NCBI RefSeq assembly: GCF_007988825.1
Contig: NZ_BJUW01000010.1
Location: forward strand, 1-64,000
From: Microbacterium aerolatum
GTDB lineage: Bacteria; Actinomycetota; Actinomycetes; Actinomycetales; Microbacteriaceae
Direction: 5' to 3'
Length of the DNA stretch: 64,000 bases
A model generated the notes under the pieces. It was not told the origin of the DNA. It was given only the letters and a program-made list of their open reading frames with translations, and did not search any database. Of the stretch, positions 34,712-43,979 are shown piece by piece (position 1 is the stretch's first letter; the number at the start of each line of letters is the position of its first letter). The position numbers were made by a program, and so were the translations under genes.

Positions 34712-35699
34712 TGCTGCGCTCCTCACTCGGGTACCGGACGCCGATCTGCGCCCGGATCTCGTCGAGCGTCCCCATGATCGCCACGCTCTCGGCGAGCGGC
34801 AGGATGTCACCGGCGAGGATGCCGTCACGCACGAGCCGCTCGGCCGCCTGCGCCTGGTACTGCATGCCGCGGCCGTCGACGTGCGACTCGTAGCTCTCGC
34901 GCACCTCGCCGTCCGGCGCGACGACCCGGAAGGAGGTCGGTGCGTACCAGATGCGATCGATCTCGATCCGCGCCTCGGTGCCGATGATCGCTGCCGTGTT
35001 GGGGCCTGCGGCTCGCGAGGACGACAGGCTGGTCGAGATCGCGCCCCCTGCGTGGGTCATGATCGTCGCGACCTCGGCGTCGGCTCCGGTTTCAACGAGG
35101 CGGGCGGTGGCCTGCACAGTCTCGGGGGCGCCCAGGATGTCCCAGATGAACGAGATCGGGTAGATGCCCAGATCGAGCAGCGCCCCGCCACCGAGTTCGA
35201 GTGCGTTCAGACGGTGCGCGGGGTCGGAAGAGAGCTTCTGGGTGTGGTCGGCGGTGAGCGCGCGGATCTCGCCGAGCGCGCCGCTGGAGACGATCTCGCG
35301 GATGCGCACCATGTGCGGCAGATAGCGCGTCCACATGGCCTCCATGGCGAGCAGCCCGCGCTCGGTCGCGATGCGCTGCAGGTCCTCGGCCTCGGCCCGG
35401 TTGACCGTGAAGGCCTTCTCGACGAGCACGTGCTTGCCGTGCTCGAGGGCGAGCTTCGCGCCGGCATGATGCATCGGATGCGGCGTGGAGACGTAGATGA
35501 TGTCGACGTCGGGATCTGCGACGAGAGCCTCGTAAGAGGCGTGCGCGCGGGGGATGTCGAACTTCGCCGCGAACGCATCGGCGGACGCCTGGGAGCGCGA
35601 GCCGACGGCGACGAGATCGAGTCCTGCGGTGCGCAGATCGGAGGCGAAGGCGGATGCGATGCCGCCTGTGGCGAGGATTCCCCAGCGAAGACCAGTCAT
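34704..35699 (-). CDS. Gfo/Idh/MocA-family oxidoreductase
   Basis: The 331-residue NAD(P)-dependent enzyme begins GLRWGILATGGIASAFASDL with a Rossmann glycine motif, followed by IYVSTPHPMHHAGAKLALEHGKHVLVEKAF, which contains the conserved EKAF lysine. The C-terminal domain includes GALLDLGIYPISFIWDILG. Members oxidise sugars, inositols or trans-dihydrodiols. The substrate is not clear. It starts 4 bp after the flavin monooxygenase gene and is likely co-transcribed. Confidence 0.9.
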   Translation of the reverse strand: MTGLRWGILATGGIASAFASDLRTAGLDLVAVGSRSQASADAFAAKFDIPRAHASYEALVADPDVDIIYVSTPHPMHHAGAKLALEHGKHVLVEKAFTVNRAEAEDLQRIATERGLLAMEAMWTRYLPHMVRIREIVSSGALGEIRALTADHTQKLSSDPAHRLNALELGGGALLDLGIYPISFIWDILGAPETVQATARLVETGADAEVATIMTHAGGAISTSLSSSRAAGPNTAAIIGTEARIEIDRIWYAPTSFRVVAPDGEVRESYESHVDGRGMQYQAQAAERLVRDGILAGDILPLAESVAIMGTLDEIRAQIGVRYPSEERSNG

Positions 35700-35703
35700 G
35701 CTC

Positions 35704-36762
35704 TCAGCGTAGAGCAGACGTGAGCGCCTCCTGCGGCACGAGCGGGAAGACCTGCTCTGCGATGCGCTCCAGCTCCTCATCGAGCGGCGACGCCTGGATC
35801 AGCAGCAGCGTGATTCCGGCATCCGCATAATCGTGGATGCGCTCGGCGACCTGCTCCGCGGTGCCGACGAGGTTCGGGCGCAGTCCGCGTGTGCCGACCG
35901 AGTACTCCCGACGGCTGACCTCGAGAGAGAGCTGCGAGTTGCGGCGGAACTGTTCGAACGAGGCGTACCCGGGGGAGTTCTCGTCGACCGTCGTGATCCG
36001 CTCGAGCTCGCGCTGCGCCTCGGCCTCGGTGTCGCGGACGATGACGTACGCCGGCATCCCGAACTCTGCGATGGGGCGGCCGTGCAGTCGCTCTGACCGC
36101 GCGTTCATGTCGGTGACGTTGCTGCGCACTTCGTCGAGCGTGCCGCCATGCATGACGTAGGCGTCGGCGAAGTCTGCGATCGCCTCCCGACCGGCCTCGC
36201 TCTCACCGCCGGCGAACACGACGGGGTGCACAGACGGTTTCGGCTCGACGATCGTCTCCTCGAACTCGTAATGGTCGCCGCTGAAGGTGAACGGGGTCTG
36301 CGACCACAGGCCGTTCAGCACCTCGACGAACTCCTTGGCCTGCGCGTACCGGGCATCATGCGCCGGGAAGTCGCCGCCGAATTGGCGCGCCTCCTCGGCC
36401 CACCACGCGGCCACCACGTTGAGGGCGACGCGCCCCGGGGCCACGCTGTCGAGCGTGCTGACGGTCTTCGCCAGGACGGCGGGGAGGTGGAATCCGGGCC
36501 GGACCGCGGTCATCACGCGCAGCTGCTCGGTGACGGCGAGGATCGCCGCCGACAGCGACCACGCCTCCAGGCTCGGTGCGTCGGTGCCCTTGCGGTCGTT
36601 GAGGTAGAGCTCGGGCACGAGCGTGGTGTGGAAGCCCAGCCGGTCGGCCGTCGTTGAAACTTCGCGGATGTACTCCCAGGTGGCGGCCATCCGCCCTTCT
36701 TCGGTGACGTTGCGGAGGAATCCGCCGTAGACGGGGGTCCAGTATCCGAGGTTGATGCCCAT
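35704..36762 (-). CDS. LLM-class flavin-dependent monooxygenase (SsuD/SfnG-like)
   Basis: The 352-residue TIM-barrel protein has the luciferase-like monooxygenase features: NLGYWTPVYGGFLRN, RVMTAVRPGFHLPAVLAKTVSTLDSVAPGRVALNVVAAWW, HYEFEETIVEPKPS and PVVFAGGESEAGREAIADFADAYVMHG. This resembles alkanesulfonate and dimethylsulfone monooxygenases, which use reduced FMN to break C-S bonds. It lies 10 bp after metY, which could assimilate the sulfide formed later. FMNH2 must come from a reductase elsewhere (53794 is a candidate). Confidence 0.9.
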   Translation of the reverse strand: MGINLGYWTPVYGGFLRNVTEEGRMAATWEYIREVSTTADRLGFHTTLVPELYLNDRKGTDAPSLEAWSLSAAILAVTEQLRVMTAVRPGFHLPAVLAKTVSTLDSVAPGRVALNVVAAWWAEEARQFGGDFPAHDARYAQAKEFVEVLNGLWSQTPFTFSGDHYEFEETIVEPKPSVHPVVFAGGESEAGREAIADFADAYVMHGGTLDEVRSNVTDMNARSERLHGRPIAEFGMPAYVIVRDTEAEAQRELERITTVDENSPGYASFEQFRRNSQLSLEVSRREYSVGTRGLRPNLVGTAEQVAERIHDYADAGITLLLIQASPLDEELERIAEQVFPLVPQEALTSALR

Positions 36763-36772
36763 GATGCTCCGG

Positions 36773-38086
36773 TCAGATGCGCGCGAGGGCGCGGTCGAGG
36801 TCGGCGATGAGGTCGGCGGGGTCTTCCAGACCGGCACTCAGTCGGATGGTGGTCAGCGAGATGCCGGCGGTGGCGCGCTGGGCGGCGTTCAGATGCGAGT
36901 GCGTCATGGATGCCGGGTGAGAGACGAGGCTGCGCGCATCGCCGATGTTCGCCACCAGTCGGAAGACCTCCAGGGCGTCGACGACGCGTGCGACCCGGGC
37001 GTGCACATCGGCTGTGCCGCCGGCGTCGTCCTCGGTGAGGTCGAAGGAGAAGACCGACGGGACTCCGCGCGGCAGGTAGCGCTCGGCGAGGCCGTGCCAA
37101 CGGTTGCCAGGGAGGCCGGGGTGGTGGACGGCGGCGACCTTCGGATGCTGCGCCAGGTGCTCCGCGAGGGCGAGCGCCGTCGCGGACTGCCGTGAGACGC
37201 GAAGATCGAGCGTCTCGATGCCCTGGAGGATCTGCCATGCGTTGAAGGGCGAGAGCGAGGGGCCGAGGTCGTGGACGTACTTCGTCTTCACAAGCGCCGC
37301 GAACGCCTGCCCGATCCCGAACCGCTCCCACAGCACGAGGTCGCCGAACCGCGGGTACGGGGCGGTGAACTGCGGCCAGCGCTCGGGGTCGGCGCCGAAG
37401 TCGAAGGTCCCCTGGTCGACGACCACGCCGCCGAGCGAGGTGCCGTGCCCGGCGAGGAACTTCGTGGCTGAGTGCACGACGAAGTCGGCCCCGTGCTCGC
37501 CGGGGCGCACCAGGTGCGGCGTGCCGACGGTGTTGTCGATGACGACCGGGACGCCGGCGTCGTGCGCGATCTGCGCCACGGTCTCGAAGTCGAGCACCTG
37601 TGCGATCGGGTTCGCGATCGACTCGGCGAACACGGCGCGTGTGGTGGGCCGGATCGCGGAGCGCCAGGCATCCGGGTCGTCCTGATCGACGAAGGTGACC
37701 TCGATGCCGAAGTCGGCGAAGGTGTCCTGGAACAGGTCGACGGTGCCGCCGTAGAGCTGGTGGGCCGACACGATGTGGCCGCCGCGGCCGGCGAGCGCCA
37801 GCAGCGTGACGGCGACCGCGGCCTGTCCGGAGGCGACGGCGACGGCGGAGGTGCCGCCCTCGAGTGCGGCGACGCGCTGCTCGAGGATCAGCTGCGTCGG
37901 GCTGGAGCTGCGGCTGTACAGATTGCCGATCTGGCGCAGTGCGAAGATGTCGGCCGCGTCGGCGAGAGAGGCGAATTCGTACGCAGCCGTCTGGTGGATC
38001 GGCGGAACCGCGCTGTTCTGGGGCGTGCTGGAGTCGTAGCCGGTCTGCACCTGCGCGGTGGAGAAGCCGCGGGTGGGCTCCGTCAT
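36773..38086 (-). CDS. metY: O-acetylhomoserine sulfhydrylase (O-acetylhomoserine aminocarboxypropyltransferase)
   Basis: The 437-residue PLP enzyme of the Cys/Met metabolism family forms homocysteine from O-acetylhomoserine and sulfide. The PLP lysine is in HSATKFLAGHGTSLGG, the substrate loop is in IGNLYSRSSSPTQLILEQRVAALEGG, and VSHPASMTHSHL is close to the C-terminus. ATG 38086 overlaps the stop of the preceding hydrolase gene (ATGA). Its position beside flavin monooxygenase genes suggests use of sulfur from organic sources. Confidence 0.93.
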   Translation of the reverse strand: MTEPTRGFSTAQVQTGYDSSTPQNSAVPPIHQTAAYEFASLADAADIFALRQIGNLYSRSSSPTQLILEQRVAALEGGTSAVAVASGQAAVAVTLLALAGRGGHIVSAHQLYGGTVDLFQDTFADFGIEVTFVDQDDPDAWRSAIRPTTRAVFAESIANPIAQVLDFETVAQIAHDAGVPVVIDNTVGTPHLVRPGEHGADFVVHSATKFLAGHGTSLGGVVVDQGTFDFGADPERWPQFTAPYPRFGDLVLWERFGIGQAFAALVKTKYVHDLGPSLSPFNAWQILQGIETLDLRVSRQSATALALAEHLAQHPKVAAVHHPGLPGNRWHGLAERYLPRGVPSVFSFDLTEDDAGGTADVHARVARVVDALEVFRLVANIGDARSLVSHPASMTHSHLNAAQRATAGISLTTIRLSAGLEDPADLIADLDRALARI

Positions 38087-38766
38087 ACCGGTGCTCCCTG
38101 GCGGTGCGGCCGTACGACGGGCTCGCGCACGTCGCCGGTGCGCAGGCGCTCCAGCCACAACACGATCGTGGCGGCCACGCTGCGGTGCGACTGGTCGTTG
38201 AGCGCGTCATGCAGCCCGTCGACCGTCTCGATGAGTTCGAGATCCGGCACTGCGCTGAGCACGGCGGCTGCTTCGACGATGGGAGCGACCGGGTCTGCAG
38301 CGCCGTGGAAGGCGAGCACCGGCACCGAGACGGCGGCCAGGTCGGCGGCGTCCGGGACGGCTTCTGCCGCGACCGCATTCGTGCGGGACTCCGGCGCACC
38401 GAGCACCCCGAGGTGCAACGGGCAGGCGGTGCGCTCGGCGTCGGCGGGCTGCGCGGCTGCAGCGTCGACGGGCGTGCCGGCGAGGAGCGCGGCGTCCGCC
38501 TCCGCTCCCTGTGCGAGCGCCCGAAGAATCGATGCCGCGCCGGTGTCGGAGCCGGCGAGGACGCGGGGCGCGTCGGCAGCGGAGATCCAGGATGCCGCGG
38601 CATCCGCGTCCGCCTCGAAGATGGCGACCGTGTATCCGTCCGCGCTCAGGCGACGGCCGAAGCGCTCGTAGACGGGGGCCAGCTCGCCGCGTCCTGTGAC
38701 GAGCGCGATCGTGCCGCGCACGCGGGCGGCTGGCCAGACGGCGGCGGGGGACAGGTCGGTGGTCAT
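38083..38766 (-). CDS. Alpha/beta hydrolase with a non-canonical nucleophile elbow
   Basis: The 227-residue protein has strands and a late His (DGLHDALND) and Asp (HGAADPVAP) that fit an alpha/beta hydrolase. The region where GXSXG is expected reads LAGSDTGAAS, so the serine is there but the upstream glycine is displaced. ATG 38766 is chosen because GAGG precedes it by 9 bp; ATG 38775 has it adjacent. It is the first gene of the block hydrolase-metY-monooxygenase and may release a thiol or acyl group. Confidence 0.8.
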   Translation of the reverse strand: MTTDLSPAAVWPAARVRGTIALVTGRGELAPVYERFGRRLSADGYTVAIFEADADAAASWISAADAPRVLAGSDTGAASILRALAQGAEADAALLAGTPVDAAAAQPADAERTACPLHLGVLGAPESRTNAVAAEAVPDAADLAAVSVPVLAFHGAADPVAPIVEAAAVLSAVPDLELIETVDGLHDALNDQSHRSVAATIVLWLERLRTGDVREPVVRPHRQGAPV

Positions 38767-38830
38767 GCGGTCCATCCTCGGGGCGGGGTGCGGGGGCTGT
38801 CTGCGATGTGTCGAACTGTTGCAGTTGAGG

Positions 38831-39667
38831 TCACGATGTGAAGCTCTCCAGCGCGACGCGCAGCTCTCTTCTTCGTTCTCTGTCAGCGCCCGGCTTGGCC
38901 AGAGTCGGCGCGGACTCGATGAGCAGTTTCGTGTACGGATGCCGGGGCTCTTCGAGCACCTGAGCGGTGGGTCCGTCCTCGACGATCTCGCCGCGGTACA
39001 GAACGATCAGCCGATCGGTCACACCGGCGACTGAGCCGAGGTCGTGTGAGATGAACAACTGCGACATCCGTCGTTCGTCTGCGACGAGTCGGAGCAGGTC
39101 GAGGATCTGCACACGGCTCGATGCGTCCAGCGCGCTGACCGGCTCATCGAGGATGAGCAGCTGCGGTGACAGCACCAACGCCCTGGCCAGCACGATCCGT
39201 TGCCGCTGCCCGCCAGACAGTTCGCCGGGGAACCGCTTGCGCAGAGACGGATCCAGTCCTACGAGCCGGATGGCGTCATCGACCGCCTGGCGGACTTCAT
39301 CCGTCGACAGCTCTGCACGAATCAGCAGTCCCTCCGCGATCGACGCGGATACCTCGACATCTGGGTCCAGGCTTCGCAACGGATCCTGATAGACGTACTG
39401 CACGACTCCCGATCTCCGGAACGCACGCAGCGTTCTTCCCCGCAGGGACGCGAGGTCAGTTCCGTCCACGCGCACGCTGCCGGAGAACACCGTGGTGAGC
39501 CCGAGCAGGCTGCGTGCAAGTGTGGATTTGCCCGAGCCCGTCTCACCGATGAGTCCGACGCGTTCATCGATGCCGATCGTGAGCGAGATGTCACGAAGCA
39601 CTGCGTGTCCTCGAGAGCGGCCGCCGTAGCCGAGCCCGGCTTTCTCGATTCGCACCAGGTCAGACAC
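38831..39667 (-). CDS. ABC transporter ATP-binding protein, second (DppF-like)
   Basis: The 278-residue ATPase contains Walker A GETGSGKST, signature LSGGQRQR and Walker B LLILDEPVSALD, plus the C-terminal RHPYTKLLIESAP stretch characteristic of oligopeptide/nickel (Opp/Dpp) ATPases. It completes the five-gene importer encoded from 43921 down to here. Its start overlaps the preceding ATPase gene by 8 bp. Confidence 0.93.
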   Translation of the reverse strand: MSDLVRIEKAGLGYGGRSRGHAVLRDISLTIGIDERVGLIGETGSGKSTLARSLLGLTTVFSGSVRVDGTDLASLRGRTLRAFRRSGVVQYVYQDPLRSLDPDVEVSASIAEGLLIRAELSTDEVRQAVDDAIRLVGLDPSLRKRFPGELSGGQRQRIVLARALVLSPQLLILDEPVSALDASSRVQILDLLRLVADERRMSQLFISHDLGSVAGVTDRLIVLYRGEIVEDGPTAQVLEEPRHPYTKLLIESAPTLAKPGADRERRRELRVALESFTS

Positions 39668-40472
39668 GGGCGGCCTCCTGCCGGTGGAACCGATCGAGTC
39701 CGTACTCGGCGTGCGCGGTCACGAGCGAACGCGTGTAGGGGTGAGCCGGCGCGTTGAGCACCTCACCGGGTGTGCCGTGCTCCACCACTCGGCCGTGTTG
39801 CATCACATGGATGCGATCGCACAGCTGAGACACGACGGGCAGATCGTGCGAAACGAACAGCACGGCAAGGCCGGTGTCAGCGCGAAGTCCCGCGATCACG
39901 TCGAGCACCTCGGCCTGAACGGTGACATCGAGCGCTGTCGTCGGTTCGTCGGCTATCAGCAGCTCCGGGGACTCAGCGATGGCGATGGCGAGCAGCACCC
40001 GTTGCAGCATCCCTCCGCTCAGTTCGTGCGGGAGCCGCCGTGCGACACGCTCAGGAGCGGTCAGCCCCAGGTCGCCCAGACCGTTGACCGCTGATGCCCA
40101 GGCTTGCCGGCGACGCTGACCCTTCTTGACCCAGTGAACCTCGGCCAGTTGCCTTCCGACACTGAGCGAGGGATTCAGGTACGCTCCCGGGTCCTGGAAC
40201 ACCGCGCCGATACGAATTCCACGGATCCGGCGCCACTGCGATTCGGTCGCAGACCGCAGGTCGGTCCCGTCGAAGTCGATCCGCTCGGCTGTCACGTCCA
40301 GCGACGCGGGCACGATGCCGAGGACTGCTCGGCAGGACAGCGACTTGCCGCTGCCGGACTCCCCGACGATGCCGAGAGCCTCGCCGCGCTCAAGCTGGAA
40401 GGAGACGTCGTCGACGAGTGGACGACCGGTTGCGGTCGTGATCGTCAGATGGGAGACCTCGAGCAGAGTCAT
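39660..40472 (-). CDS. ABC transporter ATP-binding protein, first (DppD-like)
   Basis: The 270-residue ATPase has Walker A GESGSGKSLS, signature LSGGMLQR and Walker B LLIADEPTTALDVTVQAEVL, with the DppD-type ending APAHPYTRSLV. It pairs with the ATPase at 38831 to power the importer. Its start overlaps the DppC-type permease stop by 4 bp. Confidence 0.93.
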   Translation of the reverse strand: MTLLEVSHLTITTATGRPLVDDVSFQLERGEALGIVGESGSGKSLSCRAVLGIVPASLDVTAERIDFDGTDLRSATESQWRRIRGIRIGAVFQDPGAYLNPSLSVGRQLAEVHWVKKGQRRRQAWASAVNGLGDLGLTAPERVARRLPHELSGGMLQRVLLAIAIAESPELLIADEPTTALDVTVQAEVLDVIAGLRADTGLAVLFVSHDLPVVSQLCDRIHVMQHGRVVEHGTPGEVLNAPAHPYTRSLVTAHAEYGLDRFHRQEAARV

Positions 40473-41329
40473 GCGGGTACCTCCTGCGGTGTGGATGAGT
40501 CGGCGCGTTCGGAGCTGCGATGCGTCTCCGCGTCGCGCAGCGCGTCTGCCAGAGCATTGAAGGCCCAGACGGTCGCGACGATGAGCGCTGCCGGCGCGAC
40601 AGGCCCCAGCGGGCGCTGATACAGGTACTTCAGATCGCTTGCGAGAAGACCGCCCCAGGTCGGTTCAGGCGGGACGACGCCGATCCCGAGGAAGGTGAGG
40701 GAGGCGACGATGACGAGCGCAGCCCCGGTGAGCCCTGCAGCGGTGACGGTGATCGCCGGCAGCACCTGCCGCCACACGTGTCTGCGCAGGATCCACATCG
40801 TCGACGCGCCCATCAGATCGGCCGCTTCGACGTACTGCGATCGTGATGCCGTGAGGGCGGCCGCGCGAGTCACTCGGAAGAATGCCGGAGAGATGAGGAT
40901 GCCGACAGCACCCATGGCCTGAGGAACTCCGTTGCCCAGCAACGAGGTCATCGCGATCGCGAAGACGAGGAAGGGCAGCGTCATGAGCGCGTCCGTCAGC
41001 CGGAGCGCGAACCACTCGAAGGTTCTGGACAGCTGGATCGACAGCAGTGCTGGGATCACGCCGAGGAAGAGCCCGATGGCGACGGCCATGAGAGCGGAGA
41101 GGAAGGACACCGGCGAACCGGTGAGCAGTCTGCTGAACACGTCTCGCCCCAACTCGTCGGTTCCGAGCAGATGCGCCGCGCTCGGCCCCTGCAACATCGC
41201 CGCGGTGTCCTGCGCGTATGGATTCTGCGGCGCGAGCAGCGGGCCGAACGCGGTGAGCAGAACCACGATGACGAGGACTGCCAGCGCGACCTTCGCGCTG
41301 GTCGGGCGGATGATGGCCGCGAATTTCAT
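40469..41329 (-). CDS. ABC transporter permease (DppC-like)
   Basis: The 286-residue permease has an N-terminal TM helix, a periplasmic start region PLLAPQNPYAQD, and LLGTDELGRDVFSRLLTGSP, a signature of DppC/OppC. Five further TM helices surround the ATPase-coupling loop EAADLMGASTMWILRRHV. It overlaps neighbouring genes by 4 bp on both sides, which supports one operon. Confidence 0.93.
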   Translation of the reverse strand: MKFAAIIRPTSAKVALAVLVIVVLLTAFGPLLAPQNPYAQDTAAMLQGPSAAHLLGTDELGRDVFSRLLTGSPVSFLSALMAVAIGLFLGVIPALLSIQLSRTFEWFALRLTDALMTLPFLVFAIAMTSLLGNGVPQAMGAVGILISPAFFRVTRAAALTASRSQYVEAADLMGASTMWILRRHVWRQVLPAITVTAAGLTGAALVIVASLTFLGIGVVPPEPTWGGLLASDLKYLYQRPLGPVAPAALIVATVWAFNALADALRDAETHRSSERADSSTPQEVPA

Positions 41330-42360
41330 GTCGTGGCCCTCCGAGAGCCCGGCTGAAGCGCGTTCAACGAGACGTTCACCAAGACGTTGAACGCCAGCAC
41401 CAGGACGATGGCGACGACCAGTGTGCCCTGGACAACAGGTACATCGCCGCGCAGTGCTGAGTCGGCGGACAGGAGACCGAATCCCGGCATGTTGAAGATC
41501 GTCTCGGTGACCACGGCGCCCCCGAGCAGCGCGGGGATCTTCATCCCGAGCACGGCGACCGCGGGGCCCGCGCCATTGCGGAGTGCATGGACGACGAGGA
41601 TCCGGCGCGGATGAAGCCCCCGAACGACCGCACCGGTGATGTACGGCTGCGCCAGCGTATGGACCAGGCCGGTGCGAAGCTGGCGGGCCAGATCCGCGGC
41701 GGGGTCGAGGCTCAGTGCCACGGCAGGCATGATGATCAGCTGGAACCAGAGACCGGGATTCTCGCCGAAAGGGACGTATCCAGAGGACGGCAGCAGATGG
41801 AGCCAGACGCTGAAGATCACGATCAAACCGATCGACACGACGAACGGCGGGAGGGTTGAGACCACGGTGGTGACCGCTGTGATCGCACGGTCGATCGGTC
41901 GTCCCTGGTTGACCGCGGCGACGATGCCCAGCAGCACCCCGACGGAGACTCCGAGCACAAGGGCGACCGACACGATCGAGGCGGTCACCGCCAGACGCTG
42001 ACCGATCAGCTCGGACACGCTGAAGCCGTTGTACCAGCTGACGCCGAGGTCACCGGTGAGCAGGGAGCCCATCCAGTTGAGGTAGCGCAGGATCAGCGGC
42101 TGGTCGATGCCCAGCTCAGCGTTGATCTGCGCGATGCGTTCTGGTGTCGCCTCGTCACCCGACAGCGAGGCGGCGGGGCTGAGTCCGCTCACGGCTCCCA
42201 GAAGGAACGTGATGAGCGTCGCGAAGATGAACACGGGCACGACGATCAGGACAGTGCTGCCCAGCAGTCCGGCCAGCCGTCCACCCCAGGCTCGCGGGGT
42301 GGACGGCTGCGGCGAGGTCGTCGCTGTAACCGGTGCGGTGGCGGGAGCCAGTGTCACCAT
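41326..42360 (-). CDS. ABC transporter permease (DppB-like)
   Basis: The 344-residue permease has six predicted TM helices. The PERIAQINAELGIDQPLILRY motif of DppB-type permeases follows the first TM, and the coupling loop lies around VVRGLHPRRILVVHALRNG. TETIFNMPGFGLL near the end is also typical. It starts 19 bp after the substrate-binding protein gene. Confidence 0.93.
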   Translation of the reverse strand: MVTLAPATAPVTATTSPQPSTPRAWGGRLAGLLGSTVLIVVPVFIFATLITFLLGAVSGLSPAASLSGDEATPERIAQINAELGIDQPLILRYLNWMGSLLTGDLGVSWYNGFSVSELIGQRLAVTASIVSVALVLGVSVGVLLGIVAAVNQGRPIDRAITAVTTVVSTLPPFVVSIGLIVIFSVWLHLLPSSGYVPFGENPGLWFQLIIMPAVALSLDPAADLARQLRTGLVHTLAQPYITGAVVRGLHPRRILVVHALRNGAGPAVAVLGMKIPALLGGAVVTETIFNMPGFGLLSADSALRGDVPVVQGTLVVAIVLVLAFNVLVNVSLNALQPGSRRATT

Positions 42361-42379
42361 GACGCTCGGGTCGGCGGGA

Positions 42380-43921
42380 TCAGCCGCTGACCTCCACTCC
42401 TTCCCAGCGAACCTGCGATGGAAGCAGATTGAGGTCGCTCACGGTGGAGCGGGAAACGAACACCCACGGACTGCTGTAGAGGTAGTTCGTCGGCGACTGC
42501 TCGACTCCTACGCGCACCGCGTTCCAGAGTGTCTCCTGGTACTCCGGAGAATCGATCGGGGTCGCACGTACGGCATCCAGAGCGGCGAGGAACTCGTCGG
42601 ATGAGTGCGGACCGCTGAGGTTCATGATCCCCTCGGGGCCGTACGTTGCCAAGAGATTGGCAACCGGCGACTCGCGGCCGATGGTTCCGTCGAGAGCGAG
42701 CTGCGGAGACTTTGCGACGTAGACCTCGTCCTGCCAGGTGGTGGAACCGGCCGGCACCAGGCTGATGGTGGAGCCGATTCCGATGTCCGCCAGCTGCGAC
42801 TGGGTGAGCTGCGCGTCGATCTCGCTGCCGGCATGGGCAGTGATCTCGATGCTGAGCTCACCGTCTTCGTACCCGGCATCGCCGAGGATCTGACGGGCCT
42901 TGTCCGGGTCGTAGCTCCAGATGTCCTCGATCTCAGGATTGAAAGCGACGTACCCCTCGGGGAACGGCTGGTGGGTGATCGTGCCCGTGCCCGCTGTGAC
43001 CGCGTCGACGAACGCCTGACGATCGAATGCGTAACGAAGGGCTTCGATCACGGCAGGATCGTCGAGCGGTGCCTTGTTGAGGTTGAGCGACGCGTCGCTC
43101 GCCGCGAGGGTTCCGGCGACGGTCACGGTCAGTCCGGCGCCCTCGGCCTGCTCGATCTGAGTGGCAGGCAGACGTGCGACGTCGACCGAGCCGGACTGCA
43201 CGGCGGAGACGACCGTTGCAGCGTCCAGTGCTGTCGTCAGCTCGAACTTGTCGATGTGGATGTTGTCGGCATCCCAGTAATCGTCGTTCTTCACGAACGT
43301 CGCGTGAGACTCGGCTACGAACTCCGTCAGCACGAAGGGGCCGGCCCCGACAGGGGCGACGGCGAGCTTCGTCGGGTCTTCGGCTGCGGTGGGGCTGGCG
43401 ATCGCGCCGGTGCGCCCGGCGACCAGGTATGGGATCTGATAGTCGACGTCGCTCAGGTGCAGGGTGACTTCCGTCTCGGAGTCGGCGGTGACGCTCTCAA
43501 GACCGGCAAGCTGATCGCGCAGATGCGAGTCGGCCTGCTCCTTGCCTCGTTCGAAGTGAGCCTTCACGGCCTCGGCATCCAGAACAGTGCCATCGCTGAA
43601 AGTGAGGTCGTCCCGAAGGGTGAACGTGATCGCGGTGCCGGTCTCGTCATACGCCCACGACTCGGCGAGGCTCGGTTCTACATCACCGTCCGCGTCCAAG
43701 CGAGTGAGCGATGCGTACGGGAGGCTGATAGTGTTGATGTCGAACCCTGTGCGGCTCGTGACCGGATCCCAGGACGTCGGGAGTCCGAGCGACCACCGGA
43801 GTACAGATTCACCGTCGTTCGACGCCGGATCGCTGCCGTCCCCGCCGGCGCAGGCAACCATGCCGGCGGTGAGGGTCACTGCGAGGGCTGCTGCGGCGAA
43901 GGGGCGCCAGGATCTGGTCAC
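42380..43921 (-). CDS. Lipoprotein substrate-binding protein of an Opp/Dpp-type ABC importer (SBP family 5)
   Basis: The 513-residue protein starts at GTG 43921 with a lipoprotein signal peptide; the lipid-modified Cys is residue 24 in GMVACAGG. The mature part has the family 5 signatures ESWAYDETGTAITFTLRDDLTFSDGTVLDAEAVKAHFE and APLDDPAVIEALRYAFDRQAF. Family 5 proteins bind peptides, nickel, opines or other small molecules. The neighbouring monooxygenase suggests that the ligand here may be a sulfur or amine compound to be oxidised. Confidence 0.92.
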   Translation of the reverse strand: MTRSWRPFAAAALAVTLTAGMVACAGGDGSDPASNDGESVLRWSLGLPTSWDPVTSRTGFDINTISLPYASLTRLDADGDVEPSLAESWAYDETGTAITFTLRDDLTFSDGTVLDAEAVKAHFERGKEQADSHLRDQLAGLESVTADSETEVTLHLSDVDYQIPYLVAGRTGAIASPTAAEDPTKLAVAPVGAGPFVLTEFVAESHATFVKNDDYWDADNIHIDKFELTTALDAATVVSAVQSGSVDVARLPATQIEQAEGAGLTVTVAGTLAASDASLNLNKAPLDDPAVIEALRYAFDRQAFVDAVTAGTGTITHQPFPEGYVAFNPEIEDIWSYDPDKARQILGDAGYEDGELSIEITAHAGSEIDAQLTQSQLADIGIGSTISLVPAGSTTWQDEVYVAKSPQLALDGTIGRESPVANLLATYGPEGIMNLSGPHSSDEFLAALDAVRATPIDSPEYQETLWNAVRVGVEQSPTNYLYSSPWVFVSRSTVSDLNLLPSQVRWEGVEVSG

Positions 43922-43979
43922 GGTCGTTCTGCTTTCTGTGCGGGTTCGGGGGACGTGGATTTGGATGTTTCAGTAAGTG

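Noticed and set aside
38767-38830. A SAM or T-box riboswitch upstream of the metY block
   Set aside because: The gap to the ABC gene is only 64 bp, with no conserved riboswitch-like structure visible.
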